A DNA stretch of 55,405 nt from Herpetosiphonaceae bacterium (GCA_013821605.1 JACDGP010000002.1:46645-102049); one strand, 5' to 3'. Shown: positions 1 to 9,073, counted from the first letter of the stretch. Notes: generated by a model not told the origin, from the letters alone. Made by a program: numbers and translations.

Positions 1-1953
1 CAGCTGCACCAGGCCCCACATAAAGGGTGCGACGATCACGAGCATGATTGTGAATACCACGAATTCTGCAAACAATGGATGCTGGTCGATGAACCATAAC
101 AAAAAGCCGTAGAGCGCGACGGTCCCAAGGAGCAGGCTAGTAATGAGTCCAACCCGTTGCCAGTCTTGAATGCCGGACTGTTCTTGTGGCCGGTAAATAT
201 CTTCGAGCCAGGCTTGTGGCTCGTTCGGCACGAAGCTGTACTTCCCCTCAAAAATCATATCGCCAATGTTACCAAGCACCTGGAGGTTGCGAATATAGCC
301 CGTATGACTACCGGCCGGGTTCGGCCAACGATATGAGGCAATGCGGACGTTATCAACGCGTTGTCGCCGGATATCGATATGCTCACCCACAATCGTATGC
401 AGCGGTCCGCTGATCGCATCCCCCTGGTCCCAGTAATTGACCCAATGGACATGCGGCTCGTTGCTATAGCTAAAGGGCACCGTACTGAGATCCCCCCGCA
501 GATCGCTAACCACCTGCAGGTAGATCGGGATCTTGGAGTGCATTGTGGCGAAAAAGTATTCCACCTTGTTGATGGGGCTGCCCATCGTCACGAAATGGGT
601 CAGCTTGGCCAACATCTGGCTAGTATCATCCGTAAGGCTAGCTCCGGCCATCAAGCGTTGGGGACGATGCAATCCGAGTATTGTGTCTAGCGCAATCACC
701 GTTCCAAGGCTGTGGGCAACCACGACGATGCGCTTACAGTGTACGTCGCGTAACATGTGCCGCATGACTGCCATCGTGTTTTGCAGAATGGCTTGCTTAT
801 GTTGGTACTTGACATCGGTCTCTTGATAGGTGACGTATTGTTGCACATCACCTAAATGATCGCGCAGCGGCTTGAGCAAGATTGCCACTAAACCGGCAGC
901 GGCTACGGCGGCCAACGATGCTTTGGCACGTAACAGAAAGCCCACTACCTGTGCCAGTACACTTCTGGCAACTTCCAGAGTCGCCCTCAGCCGCCCTAGC
1001 ACGGTTGCAGGAACCGGCACGCCCTGAGCACTCCGAGGAGGTGGCGTTTGTGTCGCTACGACGATCTGCTGTGCGATGAAGCGGATCAAGACGTGGAATG
1101 GGCCGGATAAGAGGACACTAAGGCCACCTACCGCTAATGCCAATAAGCCGAACAAGCCCAAGATCATCACGAGGGTGGTGCCCAAGTAGCGCCACTGCTG
1201 CTGGATATGCGTCCGGTGCCAATGTATGGCCCAGGCTTTGACTTGAGGTGCTGATAATGGAACGGGAGCTCCACGCACTACCTGCGGCGGATGCTCTTCG
1301 AGATACAACAAGAATTCATCGAATGTTCCGCGTGGATAGCGTGGATCGCTATATGTTTCCGGCTGCCCAAAGCCGCGGTAACAATCCATCAGATGTTGCA
1401 GGACTTGTACCGACCGGCGCTCGCGCTGGGATAATTGCTCCTCTTGGCGCTCATACCGTTGCTCAAAAATACCATACAACGTCGCCAGCCGTAGTGCTTG
1501 CATCTCACGCCAAGGTGCCTGCAATACGGCAAAAGGTCGTAGCCATTGCCGAGTGACCCATAACACTACTGAGACAGCATTGGTGCCACCGACGGCCAGT
1601 GGCGCCCAATACGCTTCATAAAATCGGATGCGCGGTGTAGGCTGGAGGGCATCCTGTATCATCATCGGCCCGACCTGCGGATTGCGAACCTCTTGATAAA
1701 CGACCGTCTGCGGCTCACTCGGATCACTACCAGGCTCTTCGTAAACATGGTGATCCAGCAAGTGGGGTTCGGGATAGCGCGCCGGATCGGCCTGGTGCCG
1801 GCTGCCAATGAGCATATCAAGCTGCTGAACGAGGCTGCTGACTGCTTCATGCCGGCGCTGCTGGCCCATGCCGTGGAAATAGACCACCGCCGTATAATCC
1901 TCGGTGTCGGGTATTCCCATCCCCTTTGGCACCAGCCTAGTGTTGCCCCTCAT
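1..1953 (-). CDS. Membrane-anchored alpha/beta-hydrolase-like protein, 3' end cut by window edge
   Basis: The frame stays open from an ATG at 1953 to the left edge (651 codons, no stop), so the C-terminus is missing. GGAGG lies 10 bases before the ATG. The N-terminus has a hydrolase-type strand followed by an HGMGQ motif (about residues 22-31). A nucleophile elbow AHSLG puts the likely catalytic serine at about residue 415. Hydrophobic segments at about 258-284 and 345-360, and again near the truncated end, suggest membrane anchoring with the hydrolase core between them. The start overlaps the stop of the upstream ybaK-like gene as ATGA, so translation is probably coupled. The substrate is unknown; lipase or esterase activity is only an inference from the fold. 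Confidence 0.75.
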   Translation of the reverse strand, partial: MRGNTRLVPKGMGIPDTEDYTAVVYFHGMGQQRRHEAVSSLVQQLDMLIGSRHQADPARYPEPHLLDHHVYEEPGSDPSEPQTVVYQEVRNPQVGPMMIQDALQPTPRIRFYEAYWAPLAVGGTNAVSVVLWVTRQWLRPFAVLQAPWREMQALRLATLYGIFEQRYERQEEQLSQRERRSVQVLQHLMDCYRGFGQPETYSDPRYPRGTFDEFLLYLEEHPPQVVRGAPVPLSAPQVKAWAIHWHRTHIQQQWRYLGTTLVMILGLFGLLALAVGGLSVLLSGPFHVLIRFIAQQIVVATQTPPPRSAQGVPVPATVLGRLRATLEVARSVLAQVVGFLLRAKASLAAVAAAGLVAILLKPLRDHLGDVQQYVTYQETDVKYQHKQAILQNTMAVMRHMLRDVHCKRIVVVAHSLGTVIALDTILGLHRPQRLMAGASLTDDTSQMLAKLTHFVTMGSPINKVEYFFATMHSKIPIYLQVVSDLRGDLSTVPFSYSNEPHVHWVNYWDQGDAISGPLHTIVGEHIDIRRQRVDNVRIASYRWPNPAGSHTGYIRNLQVLGNIGDMIFEGKYSFVPNEPQAWLEDIYRPQEQSGIQDWQRVGLITSLLLGTVALYGFLLWFIDQHPLFAEFVVFTIMLVIVAPFMWGLVQL

Positions 1954-2426
1954 GTCTGGAGGTCCTCCAAATCAATCACTTGTGCACCTGTCACATGGAT
2001 GAGGTCGGTCGGACGCAGACGGAGGTTAATACCACGCTGACCGGCGCTAACATACAGTTCTTCCCAATGCATAGAGCTACTGTCCAGATAAACCGTGAAG
2101 TCCTTGCCGAGGAGCGCCAAGGCCGAGATGCCTCCAACCAGCAGCCCGGTCAAAGTTTCAGCCTCCTTTTGGCTGGCCATCCGCACGCGCTTCTCGCCAA
2201 CCGCCGCCGCACACCGCTTCAAGTCCAACTCACGGTCAGAGGGTATGATCACGAGCAGGGGGCGACCGCGCTCCCGCAGCACGACCAGGGTCTTAAAGAC
2301 CCGCGCGGCGGGCTCACCGATCGCGGCTGCTACACCATCGCCTGAGTGAATCGTAGGCGCGAAGGTGATCGGGGTATACACAATTCCCCGCTGATCGAGG
2401 GCTCGCATCGCGTTCGTTTTTGTCAT
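1950..2426 (-). CDS. ybaK: YbaK/EbsC-type aminoacyl-tRNA deacylase
   Basis: A 158-residue protein of the length and pattern of the YbaK/ProX editing family, which hydrolyses misacylated tRNA such as Cys-tRNA(Pro) in the cytoplasm. The family lysine lies in the FKTLVV stretch (about residue 45). The later GGIS motif followed by small hydrophobic residues (about 97-106) matches the family's substrate loop. No ribosome-binding site precedes the ATG. Instead a promoter ends 9 bases upstream, suggesting a nearly leaderless transcript. The 3' end overlaps the hydrolase gene by four bases. The exact tRNA substrate cannot be told from sequence. Confidence 0.8.
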   Translation of the reverse strand: MTKTNAMRALDQRGIVYTPITFAPTIHSGDGVAAAIGEPAARVFKTLVVLRERGRPLLVIIPSDRELDLKRCAAAVGEKRVRMASQKEAETLTGLLVGGISALALLGKDFTVYLDSSSMHWEELYVSAGQRGINLRLRPTDLIHVTGAQVIDLEDLQT

Positions 2427-2435
2427 AACTGGGCT

Positions 2436-2464
2436 ATTATCGCTGATTAACAGCGCGGCCTCAA
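2436..2464 (-). promoter_or_regulatory. Predicted promoter for ybaK-like gene, near-leaderless
   Basis: Minus-strand TTGAGG (2464-2459), a 17-base spacer and GATAAT (2441-2436) fit sigma-70 spacing. Only nine bases separate the -10 box from the ATG at 2426, so the transcript should begin at or within a few bases of the start codon. The site occupies the whole gap between the BY-kinase stop and this gene. Confidence 0.5.
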
Positions 2465-3127
2465 CTATGTCCCGTAATAGCTATACTGCGCTTGGTCCCC
2501 TTTGACATTAGTTAGAACCACGCCAACGACGTTGGCATTGACTTTGTCGAGCAGTTGGTGGGCCTCACGCGCTCGGTCACGCTTGGTGTCGCCTGCACGA
2601 AAGACCAGCAACACCCCGTCGACCGCAGTTGCCAGCACAGCGGCATCCGTAACGGCGTTGATCGGAGGCGTATCAAACAGCACCATATCGGCATATTCGC
2701 GCAGCTTCAGAATAATCTCTTTCATCCGCTTCGATCCGAGAATATCGGCGGGTCGTGGTGGCGTCGGGCCACTTGGAAGGACGACCAGTCCGGGAATATC
2801 GGTTTTTTGGGCCAATAATCCGGCGTCCTCACGCAACATCATCGTCGTGAGGCCTTGCTCGTTGGGTAGGTTAAAGATCGTGTGTAAGGTTGGGCGCCGC
2901 AGGTCGCAGTCAACCAGGATCACCCGTTGCTCGCCTTGTGCAATGGTGACGGCCAGATTCGCGAGCGTGGTTGACTTGCCCTCGTTCGGTGCTGTGCTGG
3001 TCGCCAGCAGCGTGCGTAGCGGCTTATCTAACGAAGCGAATTGGATGTTGGTGCGCAACGCGCGGTAGGCTTCCGCAGCAGCAGAACGGGGTTCGCGAAT
3101 CGTAACCAGATCACTGGCGTTTGGCAT
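2465..3127 (-). CDS. BY-kinase / CpsD-type tyrosine kinase of polysaccharide export
   Basis: Cytoplasmic ATPase partner of a Wzz-type protein, controlling chain length and export of an extracellular polysaccharide. With the ATG at 3127 it has 220 residues: Walker A APNEGKST (about 46-53), Walker A' ILVDCDLRRP (about 70-79), Walker B VLFDTPP (about 153-159). A short C-terminal tyrosine patch YSYY would be the autophosphorylation cluster. AAGGAA lies just upstream of this ATG. A TTG 18 bases earlier has no such site, so the shorter start was chosen. It overlaps the upstream Wzz gene by 17 bases, so kinase and membrane activator are separate proteins as in Gram-positive CpsC/CpsD. Confidence 0.88.
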   Translation of the reverse strand: MPNASDLVTIREPRSAAAEAYRALRTNIQFASLDKPLRTLLATSTAPNEGKSTTLANLAVTIAQGEQRVILVDCDLRRPTLHTIFNLPNEQGLTTMMLREDAGLLAQKTDIPGLVVLPSGPTPPRPADILGSKRMKEIILKLREYADMVLFDTPPINAVTDAAVLATAVDGVLLVFRAGDTKRDRAREAHQLLDKVNANVVGVVLTNVKGDQAQYSYYGT

Positions 3128-3848
3128 ACGGTTCCTTTCGTTCAACGATGCCTGCGGTAACGGCTACTGGACGGCGCGGTCGCCGCACGCTCCTTTGCGC
3201 GGTGCCCGCTGGAATCTGGCTCAGCGTGGGCAGGCCAACGAAGCGCTCCACATCCCCAGGCGTCTTTAACGTGTCGTCTAGATATTCGAGCACAAACGCT
3301 AACAAAGTGCCCAGAATCAGGCCCAGCACGCCACCGGCCAGCGTATTTATTTTCGTCTGGGGCTTGGCCTTGAAAACCGGCGTGGGGCTTTCCCGATCAA
3401 TTTGATAACGATCCTGACCATCGGATAGCCGATTTTTCTCGGCTACCTTCGCGACCAGTGCATCACCGATTGCATTAATAATGCGTGGCGGATCGGTCGT
3501 ATTAGGACTATCAGCCTCGATCGTGATCGTAGATTCGATTGGCTGGGGCTGCATGCGTACATTCGCCAGTAGTGTTTCGGCCGGCACATCGAGCCGCAAG
3601 TCTTGCGAAATCTGTTCAAATTTGTCTGGATTATGGACTTGGCGGATAAAAAGATTCAGCGCGTTGGCGATGAAGCTATACCCACCCGAGTCCACCCGAT
3701 TAATTGAGATGATATATGAGGCTTGCGCTCGGTAGGTCGGGCGCTGCAGTCTCGAGATGCCGAGTGCTACCAGGGCTGCGGATAGGCCAACGAGCCCGAT
3801 CAGCCACCAGCGTTTGCGTAGTACCGTGAGGTAGTCCTGTAAACGCAT
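3111..3848 (-). CDS. Wzz/CpsC-type chain-length determinant, BY-kinase activator
   Basis: A 245-residue inner-membrane protein. A transmembrane helix at about 15-33 follows a short N-terminal tail. There is an exported domain with the family's coil (about 40-165), and a second helix at about 170-190 preceded by a proline-containing stretch. The cytoplasmic tail is basic. This is the Wzz/CpsC layout; such proteins activate the BY-kinase encoded next. Its ATG overlaps the stop of the preceding Wzz gene by one base (TAATG). Confidence 0.85.
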   Translation of the reverse strand: MRLQDYLTVLRKRWWLIGLVGLSAALVALGISRLQRPTYRAQASYIISINRVDSGGYSFIANALNLFIRQVHNPDKFEQISQDLRLDVPAETLLANVRMQPQPIESTITIEADSPNTTDPPRIINAIGDALVAKVAEKNRLSDGQDRYQIDRESPTPVFKAKPQTKINTLAGGVLGLILGTLLAFVLEYLDDTLKTPGDVERFVGLPTLSQIPAGTAQRSVRRPRRPVAVTAGIVERKEPYAKRQ

Positions 3849-4564
3849 TACCGTTTCCTTGTTGCTTGCGCGGGGATCGCGCCGATGACGTAGAAACCTA
3901 AGGTTTCTACGTCGTGCGCCTCTTTGATCGATTGGTCAAGGTAATGGAGCAAAAAGGCGATGCCAACTGCCAACAGCAGGGCCAGCAGCGACCGCAGTAT
4001 CACATCAAGGGCTAACCCCAGTAGGCCTTTGGACGGCACGGCCTTATCAGGTGCATCGAGGACGGAAACGTCAAGTTGGATGCCCTGGCGGTCGCGCTTC
4101 CAATAACCTAACCCGTTGTCGGTCAGCATCGCCGTCGCTCCCTGGGCAATCCAGATGGCCTGTTGCGGCGTGCTTGAGTTGACTGCCAGGTATACAGTAC
4201 GATGTTTACGATCGGGCTTGCCGATGCTTTTGCTGATTTGAGTTGCATCCAGCGTTAGCCCATGCTGTTGGGCAATCCAGTGTTGAATGTCGTTGGCGAA
4301 TTGTTGGGTTTGCACGACCTGTAAAACGTCGTCGTCGACATACTCGGTCGCTACCCAATTGTAATAGTTGTTTTCGTCGGGTAGCGTCAGGGACGGCTGG
4401 ACGGTGGCAATCGGTCGTTGGGTGATAACCATAGACGTTTTAGCGACATAGCTGCGTGGCAAAAGGAGGCCTAGCCCTACCGTCAGCACCGCGACCAGCA
4501 GGGGTAAGCCTAGGACGATGCGCCACGCATTGCGAACAATCTGCCAATACTGTCGTAATTCCAT
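3848..4564 (-). CDS. Second Wzz-type polysaccharide co-polymerase
   Basis: A 238-residue protein with the same two-helix plan as its neighbour: helices at about 14-34 and 184-206 around an exported domain with FAND-type family residues. It lies three bases after the GT4 stop and one base into the next Wzz gene. Two adjacent, divergent Wzz proteins may form a hetero-oligomer or set two chain lengths; the sequence cannot tell. No clear ribosome-binding site precedes the ATG, so translation may depend on the upstream gene. Confidence 0.8.
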   Translation of the reverse strand: MELRQYWQIVRNAWRIVLGLPLLVAVLTVGLGLLLPRSYVAKTSMVITQRPIATVQPSLTLPDENNYYNWVATEYVDDDVLQVVQTQQFANDIQHWIAQQHGLTLDATQISKSIGKPDRKHRTVYLAVNSSTPQQAIWIAQGATAMLTDNGLGYWKRDRQGIQLDVSVLDAPDKAVPSKGLLGLALDVILRSLLALLLAVGIAFLLHYLDQSIKEAHDVETLGFYVIGAIPAQATRKR

Positions 4565-4567
4565 AAT

Positions 4568-5761
4568 TTACTGCGGGTCAAGCATACCCGAAGTTTGCTC
4601 CATGCTAGCTGATTGATGCATCATACCTCCCTGAGACGTCGCGATACTGGCTGCGATTCGTTCTTTGAAACGTTCCCGGCGGTATTGTTGGGCATGCTCA
4701 GCAATGTGCTTGTTATCCCAATCATCAAGCCGTGATTGGGCGAGGGCCACTGCGAGGGCCGCTGCCGTTTGTTGATGAAAGAACCGTCCGGTTACGCCGT
4801 CGATCACCGTTTCAAGAGTCCCCCCCGCAGCATAAGCGACCACGGGCCGTCCAGCAGCCATCGCTTCGACCGGCTGGATACCGGCATCTTCGTCGCCCGC
4901 AGTAATGTAGGCACGACAACGCCGGTATAAATCGTGGAGCGTCGCTTCATCGACGTGTCCTACAAACCGCACAGTCGCTCCGGCGCCGCGCTCAAGCTCC
5001 GCTCGGTCGCGCCCGGCCCCGAAAACAATCAACGGCAGCTTGAGGGCAGTACATGCTTCGACAACCAGATCAACGCGCTTATAGGGCACCAACCGCCCAC
5101 CCGTGAGGTAGAAATCTTCTGCCGGGAGCGGAGGCTCGGGTGGCGGTAGATCGACCGGAGGTGGTATCACCAGTGCTGACCGGCCATAGGAGTGTTCAAT
5201 GCGACCGGCTACCTCGTGCGAGTTGGCAATAAACAGATCGACTCGTTGCGCTGTCGCCACATCCCAGCGCCGGAAGAGTGCCATTAGTAGTTGGAGCAGA
5301 GCTGCTGCGGTTCGACCTAGTCCCTCGCGCGCGACATACTGCTCCGTGCGCCAGGCGAAGCGCATCGGCGTATGACAATAACAAATATGACAAGCATCTG
5401 CGCGGCGGTGGACGGCCTTAGCATAGGCGCTGGATGAGGAGATGATCAGATCATAGTCGTGGAGATCGAGGCTCTCGAAAATGAACGGGTAGAGCCAGAA
5501 GTAGAGCCGGAAACGCCGTCGCCACTGCGGCAAGTGTTGCATCCACGATGGCCGGATGTCCCAGCTACGATACTCATCAGGCATGGCTTCCGAATCATAG
5601 ATCGAGGTATACACTGGTGCATCAGGATAGAGCTCATGCAAGGCTTCCAGCACACGCTCCGCGCCCCCATACTGGTTGAGGTAATCGTGGACTAAAGCCA
5701 CCCGTGGTTCTTTCACGACCTGCGATAATAGCATGCAGGCCACTGTCTGTCGAGTAGACAT
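4568..5761 (-). CDS. GT4-family glycosyltransferase
   Basis: GT-B fold glycosyltransferase likely adding a sugar to a lipid-linked polysaccharide intermediate on the cytoplasmic side of the membrane. The first Rossmann half starts at VALVHDY with GGAERV close by. The C-terminal half has the donor-site pattern GGRLVPYKRVD (about 221-231), and a GDEDAGIQPVEAMAAGRPVV stretch matches the GT4 E-x7-E motif. Length (397) is normal. The start is uncertain: the first ATG has no good ribosome-binding site, and the family homology begins about 18 residues in. The acceptor and sugar are unknown. Confidence 0.82.
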   Translation of the reverse strand: MSTRQTVACMLLSQVVKEPRVALVHDYLNQYGGAERVLEALHELYPDAPVYTSIYDSEAMPDEYRSWDIRPSWMQHLPQWRRRFRLYFWLYPFIFESLDLHDYDLIISSSSAYAKAVHRRADACHICYCHTPMRFAWRTEQYVAREGLGRTAAALLQLLMALFRRWDVATAQRVDLFIANSHEVAGRIEHSYGRSALVIPPPVDLPPPEPPLPAEDFYLTGGRLVPYKRVDLVVEACTALKLPLIVFGAGRDRAELERGAGATVRFVGHVDEATLHDLYRRCRAYITAGDEDAGIQPVEAMAAGRPVVAYAAGGTLETVIDGVTGRFFHQQTAAALAVALAQSRLDDWDNKHIAEHAQQYRRERFKERIAASIATSQGGMMHQSASMEQTSGMLDPQ

Positions 5762-5818
5762 AAACGTTGTGGTCCGGGCTGCGATGCTGGCAATACCGGT
5801 GCGACGATTGAACGGACT

Positions 5819-5859
5819 ACTCCTGAGTACCGGCTGCTCACGCGCCGGTACTCAGGAGT
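5819..5859 (-). terminator. Perfect 15-bp palindrome with stop codon in the loop
   Basis: Arms 5819-5833 and 5845-5859 are exact inverted repeats around an 11-base loop. On the minus strand the 5' arm is made of the last codons of the GT4 gene ending at 5838. The TGA lies in the loop, and the 3' arm follows it. No U-run follows, so it may stabilise the mRNA end or cause weak termination. The rlmI end has the same design. Confidence 0.6.
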
Positions 5860-6905
5860 TGTTGATACACATCGAGGAGCCCCAGCGCCAGCTGTTCGTA
5901 ACCAAATTGTGCTACGATTTTGGCGCGTGCGGCTACTCCCATCGCCGACCGTAGCTGCAGGTCGTCGGCTAGACGTGTGATCTTTTCGACATAATCGTCT
6001 ATGTCATCGCGACGGCAGAGATAGCCTGTTACTCCATCGTCGACAACCTCTGGAAGTGCCCCAGCGTCGGTCGTTACCACCGGACGTCCACACGCACCTG
6101 CTTCGGCGGCGACGATACCAAAACCTTCGACACGTGTGGGAAAAAGCAGCAGATCACAACTCTGGTAGGCGGCGACTAGACCAGCTCGATCAGGTGTGCC
6201 GATTGGGACCATGCGCGGATGTGGTGGTGCTGCTTGTACGGTTTGAAAGCTCTCGGTATAAAACAGGGTGTGGTCGAGGGGCAAACGATCCATAATCTGG
6301 GGCAGTAGGTCAAAGCCTTTACGCCGGGTGCGATTGCCGACGAAGAGCAGCCGGATACGCGCATTCGTTGTTGGCAATCCGTGGTCGGAGCGCCCACCGT
6401 CGGCGGTGGGCACAAATACGTCGGTGTCGATGCCATCATAGACCACGGTGGTGCTGAGCTTGCCGTAGACTAGCGCCGTTTGTTGTTGCGTGTAACGTGA
6501 TACGCACACGACCCCGTCGGCCCGTTTGATCGAGAGCCCATCGTAGAGGTATTCCAGCGTATGGTAAAACAAGCGCTGTGCCGGTGACGAGTAAGGTTGG
6601 AGCTGGGGATCGGTCGTGAGGTGATGCACCGTCGTTACGAGTGGGAGGCCGCGGCGCTTCAGTGCCCAGGCGACGCGCGAGCGCCCCTGGACGATGTCGA
6701 AACCTTGCCACCAGCGCGGGCCAAGCAGCAACGGAGCCGCAAATGGCGCGAAGTTAGCCCAATGCGGCAGGCGGCGCAGCATGGGGCTATGGCCTGCCCG
6801 CTGGACCGAACGCGTGATATTTTGGATGCCAAGATCGACACCGCCCTTGCCAATGGGCGACACGTAGAGCGGGTGCAAGTTACGTCGTGTGTCGCCGTAC
6901 ATCAT
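5838..6905 (-). CDS. GT4-family glycosyltransferase
   Basis: Glycosyltransferase of the polysaccharide cluster. The N-terminal half begins after a PIGKGGVDLG loop; the C-terminal half has FVGNRTRRKGFDLL and a FPTRVEGFGIVAAEAGACGRPVV motif containing the E-x7-E signature. From the ATG at 6905 it has 355 residues. This start overlaps the epimerase stop as ATGA, so the 33-residue upstream extension, which shows no family similarity, was rejected. It is the second GT4 here, consistent with stepwise assembly of a repeat unit. The donor sugar may be the product of the neighbouring reductase, but that is inference. Confidence 0.83.
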   Translation of the reverse strand: MMYGDTRRNLHPLYVSPIGKGGVDLGIQNITRSVQRAGHSPMLRRLPHWANFAPFAAPLLLGPRWWQGFDIVQGRSRVAWALKRRGLPLVTTVHHLTTDPQLQPYSSPAQRLFYHTLEYLYDGLSIKRADGVVCVSRYTQQQTALVYGKLSTTVVYDGIDTDVFVPTADGGRSDHGLPTTNARIRLLFVGNRTRRKGFDLLPQIMDRLPLDHTLFYTESFQTVQAAPPHPRMVPIGTPDRAGLVAAYQSCDLLLFPTRVEGFGIVAAEAGACGRPVVTTDAGALPEVVDDGVTGYLCRRDDIDDYVEKITRLADDLQLRSAMGVAARAKIVAQFGYEQLALGLLDVYQQLLSTGA

Positions 6906-7873
6906 GCGCCTGCCGACAGCCGGACACGGTCGCGCCAATAGGCCAGAATCCGTCGGAGCGACTCGTCGAGTGGAATCTGGGGCTGCCAACCAGTTGCCTC
7001 GCACAGCTTGCTATTGTCGCCTTGCAAAAGGGGCTCATCGGCGGGGCGCAACCGCGTCGGGTCGGTCGCGACCTGCAAAGGAATGTTGGCCAACTGAAGA
7101 TAAATGTCGAGCAAATCGTGGATGCGCGGTGCACGGCCTGAGCACAGGTTATAAACCTCCCCGACAGTGCCATGATCCAGGAGCAACCACAAGCCACGCA
7201 CCGCGTCTTCAACATCAAGGAAGTCACGACGGCTGTCGAGGTTGCCAACTGCGATCACGGTGGGCCCCAGGCCGGCCTCGGCTTCGGCCACCTGCCTGGC
7301 AAAGGTTTGAGCAGAGGTGCGGCTATCCTGGCGTGAGCCGATGTGAATAAACGAGCGGGTCAGGTAGATCTGCTGGCCGTAGGATTGGGCTGCTTGATAG
7401 CCGAGCATTTCTTGAGCAGCCTTGGAAACGCCATATGGTGACAGTGGACGGAGTGGTCGCTCTTCGCTGATCGGGTTATCTTCGGGCCGGATCAGCCCGT
7501 AGCTGGCGGCAGAACCTGCAATATGGATCTGGGCAGCCGGTACATAGCGCCGGGCTGCTTCCAGGAGATTGAGCGTGCCCATGACGTTGGCTTTGAGTGT
7601 CGTAGCTGGTGCGCTCCACGACTCGCTGGGGTAGCTTTGCGCGGCAAGATGAAAGATTCGGTCCGGGCGAATATGCTTGATCGCGGTCGCGACCGCGAAC
7701 GGATCTTCGATGTCCCCTTCGCTCCACTGCACCTTGTCGCGCAGGTGGCGAATATTGTCTTCAGACGAGCGCCAACGCTTAAAGCCCCATAGCTCGTGCT
7801 CACCTTGCGCCACAACGAAATCCGCGAGATGCGAACCGATGAGCCCCGTAATGCCGGTAATCAAAATGCGCAT
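6902..7873 (-). CDS. NAD-dependent sugar-nucleotide epimerase/dehydratase (GDP-mannose dehydratase/reductase-like)
   Basis: Extended short-chain dehydrogenase of 323 residues. The nucleotide-binding motif GITGLIGSHL is at residues 7-16, and the catalytic pair is in SPYGVSK (about 148-154), with an upstream serine in the GSAASYG stretch. The overall pattern is nearest to GDP-mannose 4,6-dehydratase and the GDP-4-keto-6-deoxymannose reductases that make GDP-rhamnose. It probably supplies a deoxysugar nucleotide to the two GT4 enzymes. It lies five bases after the methyltransferase gene and overlaps the next GT by four. The exact reaction cannot be fixed from sequence. Confidence 0.83.
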   Translation of the reverse strand: MRILITGITGLIGSHLADFVVAQGEHELWGFKRWRSSEDNIRHLRDKVQWSEGDIEDPFAVATAIKHIRPDRIFHLAAQSYPSESWSAPATTLKANVMGTLNLLEAARRYVPAAQIHIAGSAASYGLIRPEDNPISEERPLRPLSPYGVSKAAQEMLGYQAAQSYGQQIYLTRSFIHIGSRQDSRTSAQTFARQVAEAEAGLGPTVIAVGNLDSRRDFLDVEDAVRGLWLLLDHGTVGEVYNLCSGRAPRIHDLLDIYLQLANIPLQVATDPTRLRPADEPLLQGDNSKLCEATGWQPQIPLDESLRRILAYWRDRVRLSAGA

Positions 7874-7878
7874 ATGCT

Positions 7879-9039
7879 CTACCGCGGCTTCTCAACCAGG
7901 ATAAAGTACGGGCCGGTGCGTAAGCGACCCCACAGGATCACGTCTAGTTCCATCAACGAGGTGAGTAGATACAGCCCCCAGTAGACCGGGCTGCGCGGTG
8001 AGAGCTGTTTGCGAATGCGGCGGCGCGCCACAATCTCGCGTTGTGTACCTTCGCCGCCATGCGTTTCCCCATGATCTGTGTGGGGTTGGGCTGGACGCCG
8101 CTTGTGGGCTAGGAGCGCTTCGCCGAGCTTCATGAGCACATGTTCGACAAACGACGTAACGACGGTGTTCCAGAAGCGCACCTCGATGACCCGCAGGCCT
8201 GCGCGCTCCATGGCAGCCCGCACGTCCTCGTAGGTCGGCAAGGCTTTGACATGGTCGGACTTGCGACGGGCTTCGCGCTCGAAGTCATAAACGCCACGGT
8301 TGACGAACCATTGCCCAAGCCGCTTCGAGGCGTCGATCACGGCCTGTAAGTGTGACAACTCTTTGGTATTCGAGAAGGCGGCCAGTCGACCGCCCGGGCG
8401 GAGCACCCGCGCAGTTTCGCGTAGATAGTCGTCGATCACATCGAGCGGAAAGTGCTCCAGCACATCGACCGACAGGGCTTTGTCGAAGACATCGTCGGCG
8501 AATGGTAATCGTCGTGCGTCGGCTTTCGCTAACGCGAGCAACTGCTTGGCCTCGTCGGCATACAAGGTCGCTGGGTCGCTGCCAACCGAGAGGGCTACTG
8601 CCGGGGCATACCAGACCCCGAAGCGCCCATTGCCGCAGCCATTATCGAGAAAGATGTCGCTTGGCCGGAAACGGAGCAAGCGCCGCAAAATGCGCTCGCG
8701 TACGCCCGCAGCGAGGAGGGGCGGTGCGAGATCGCGGTAATCGAGTTCTTCGGCCATCTCGGCTTCTTCGGTCACATATTTCGATACATAGCCAAAGGCC
8801 GCAGTGCGCGGCATGAGGTCAACGAAGCCATCCCCAAATGGGTAGACGGTCTGGCAGCACAGACAGTGCACGCCGTCGGCTTCGACATAAAGATCACGGC
8901 TGCTACAGGTCGGACACTGGAGCAGCCGGTAAAATGCAGGGGACAACATGGAATAAATCAATCCATCAACTGGTTTAGGGGCAAACATGGCCCCTGCGTT
9001 GGAGCTCGCAGGCGGGGCGAACCGAAGCCATTCTACCAT
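7879..9039 (-). CDS. Class I SAM-dependent methyltransferase with N-terminal zinc ribbon
   Basis: The N-terminal part has CPTC and later CLCC, a zinc-ribbon-like segment common in methyltransferases of the UbiE/Trm112-linked type. The core has the SAM-binding motif DNGCGNGRFG, an acidic motif II and DVLEHFP, followed by a proline/histidine-rich linker and a hydrophobic C-terminal part. It is the first gene of the polysaccharide cluster and may methylate a sugar or lipid intermediate. The start at 9039 has GAGGA upstream. The longest frame (from 9111) would run through the rlmI promoter and start codon and is less likely; 8988 and 8949 are alternatives. Confidence 0.72.
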   Translation of the reverse strand: MVEWLRFAPPASSNAGAMFAPKPVDGLIYSMLSPAFYRLLQCPTCSSRDLYVEADGVHCLCCQTVYPFGDGFVDLMPRTAAFGYVSKYVTEEAEMAEELDYRDLAPPLLAAGVRERILRRLLRFRPSDIFLDNGCGNGRFGVWYAPAVALSVGSDPATLYADEAKQLLALAKADARRLPFADDVFDKALSVDVLEHFPLDVIDDYLRETARVLRPGGRLAAFSNTKELSHLQAVIDASKRLGQWFVNRGVYDFEREARRKSDHVKALPTYEDVRAAMERAGLRVIEVRFWNTVVTSFVEHVLMKLGEALLAHKRRPAQPHTDHGETHGGEGTQREIVARRRIRKQLSPRSPVYWGLYLLTSLMELDVILWGRLRTGPYFILVEKPR

Positions 9040-9073
9040 AAGCATCCTCGGATGCTGCGACGGACGCTTTTCG

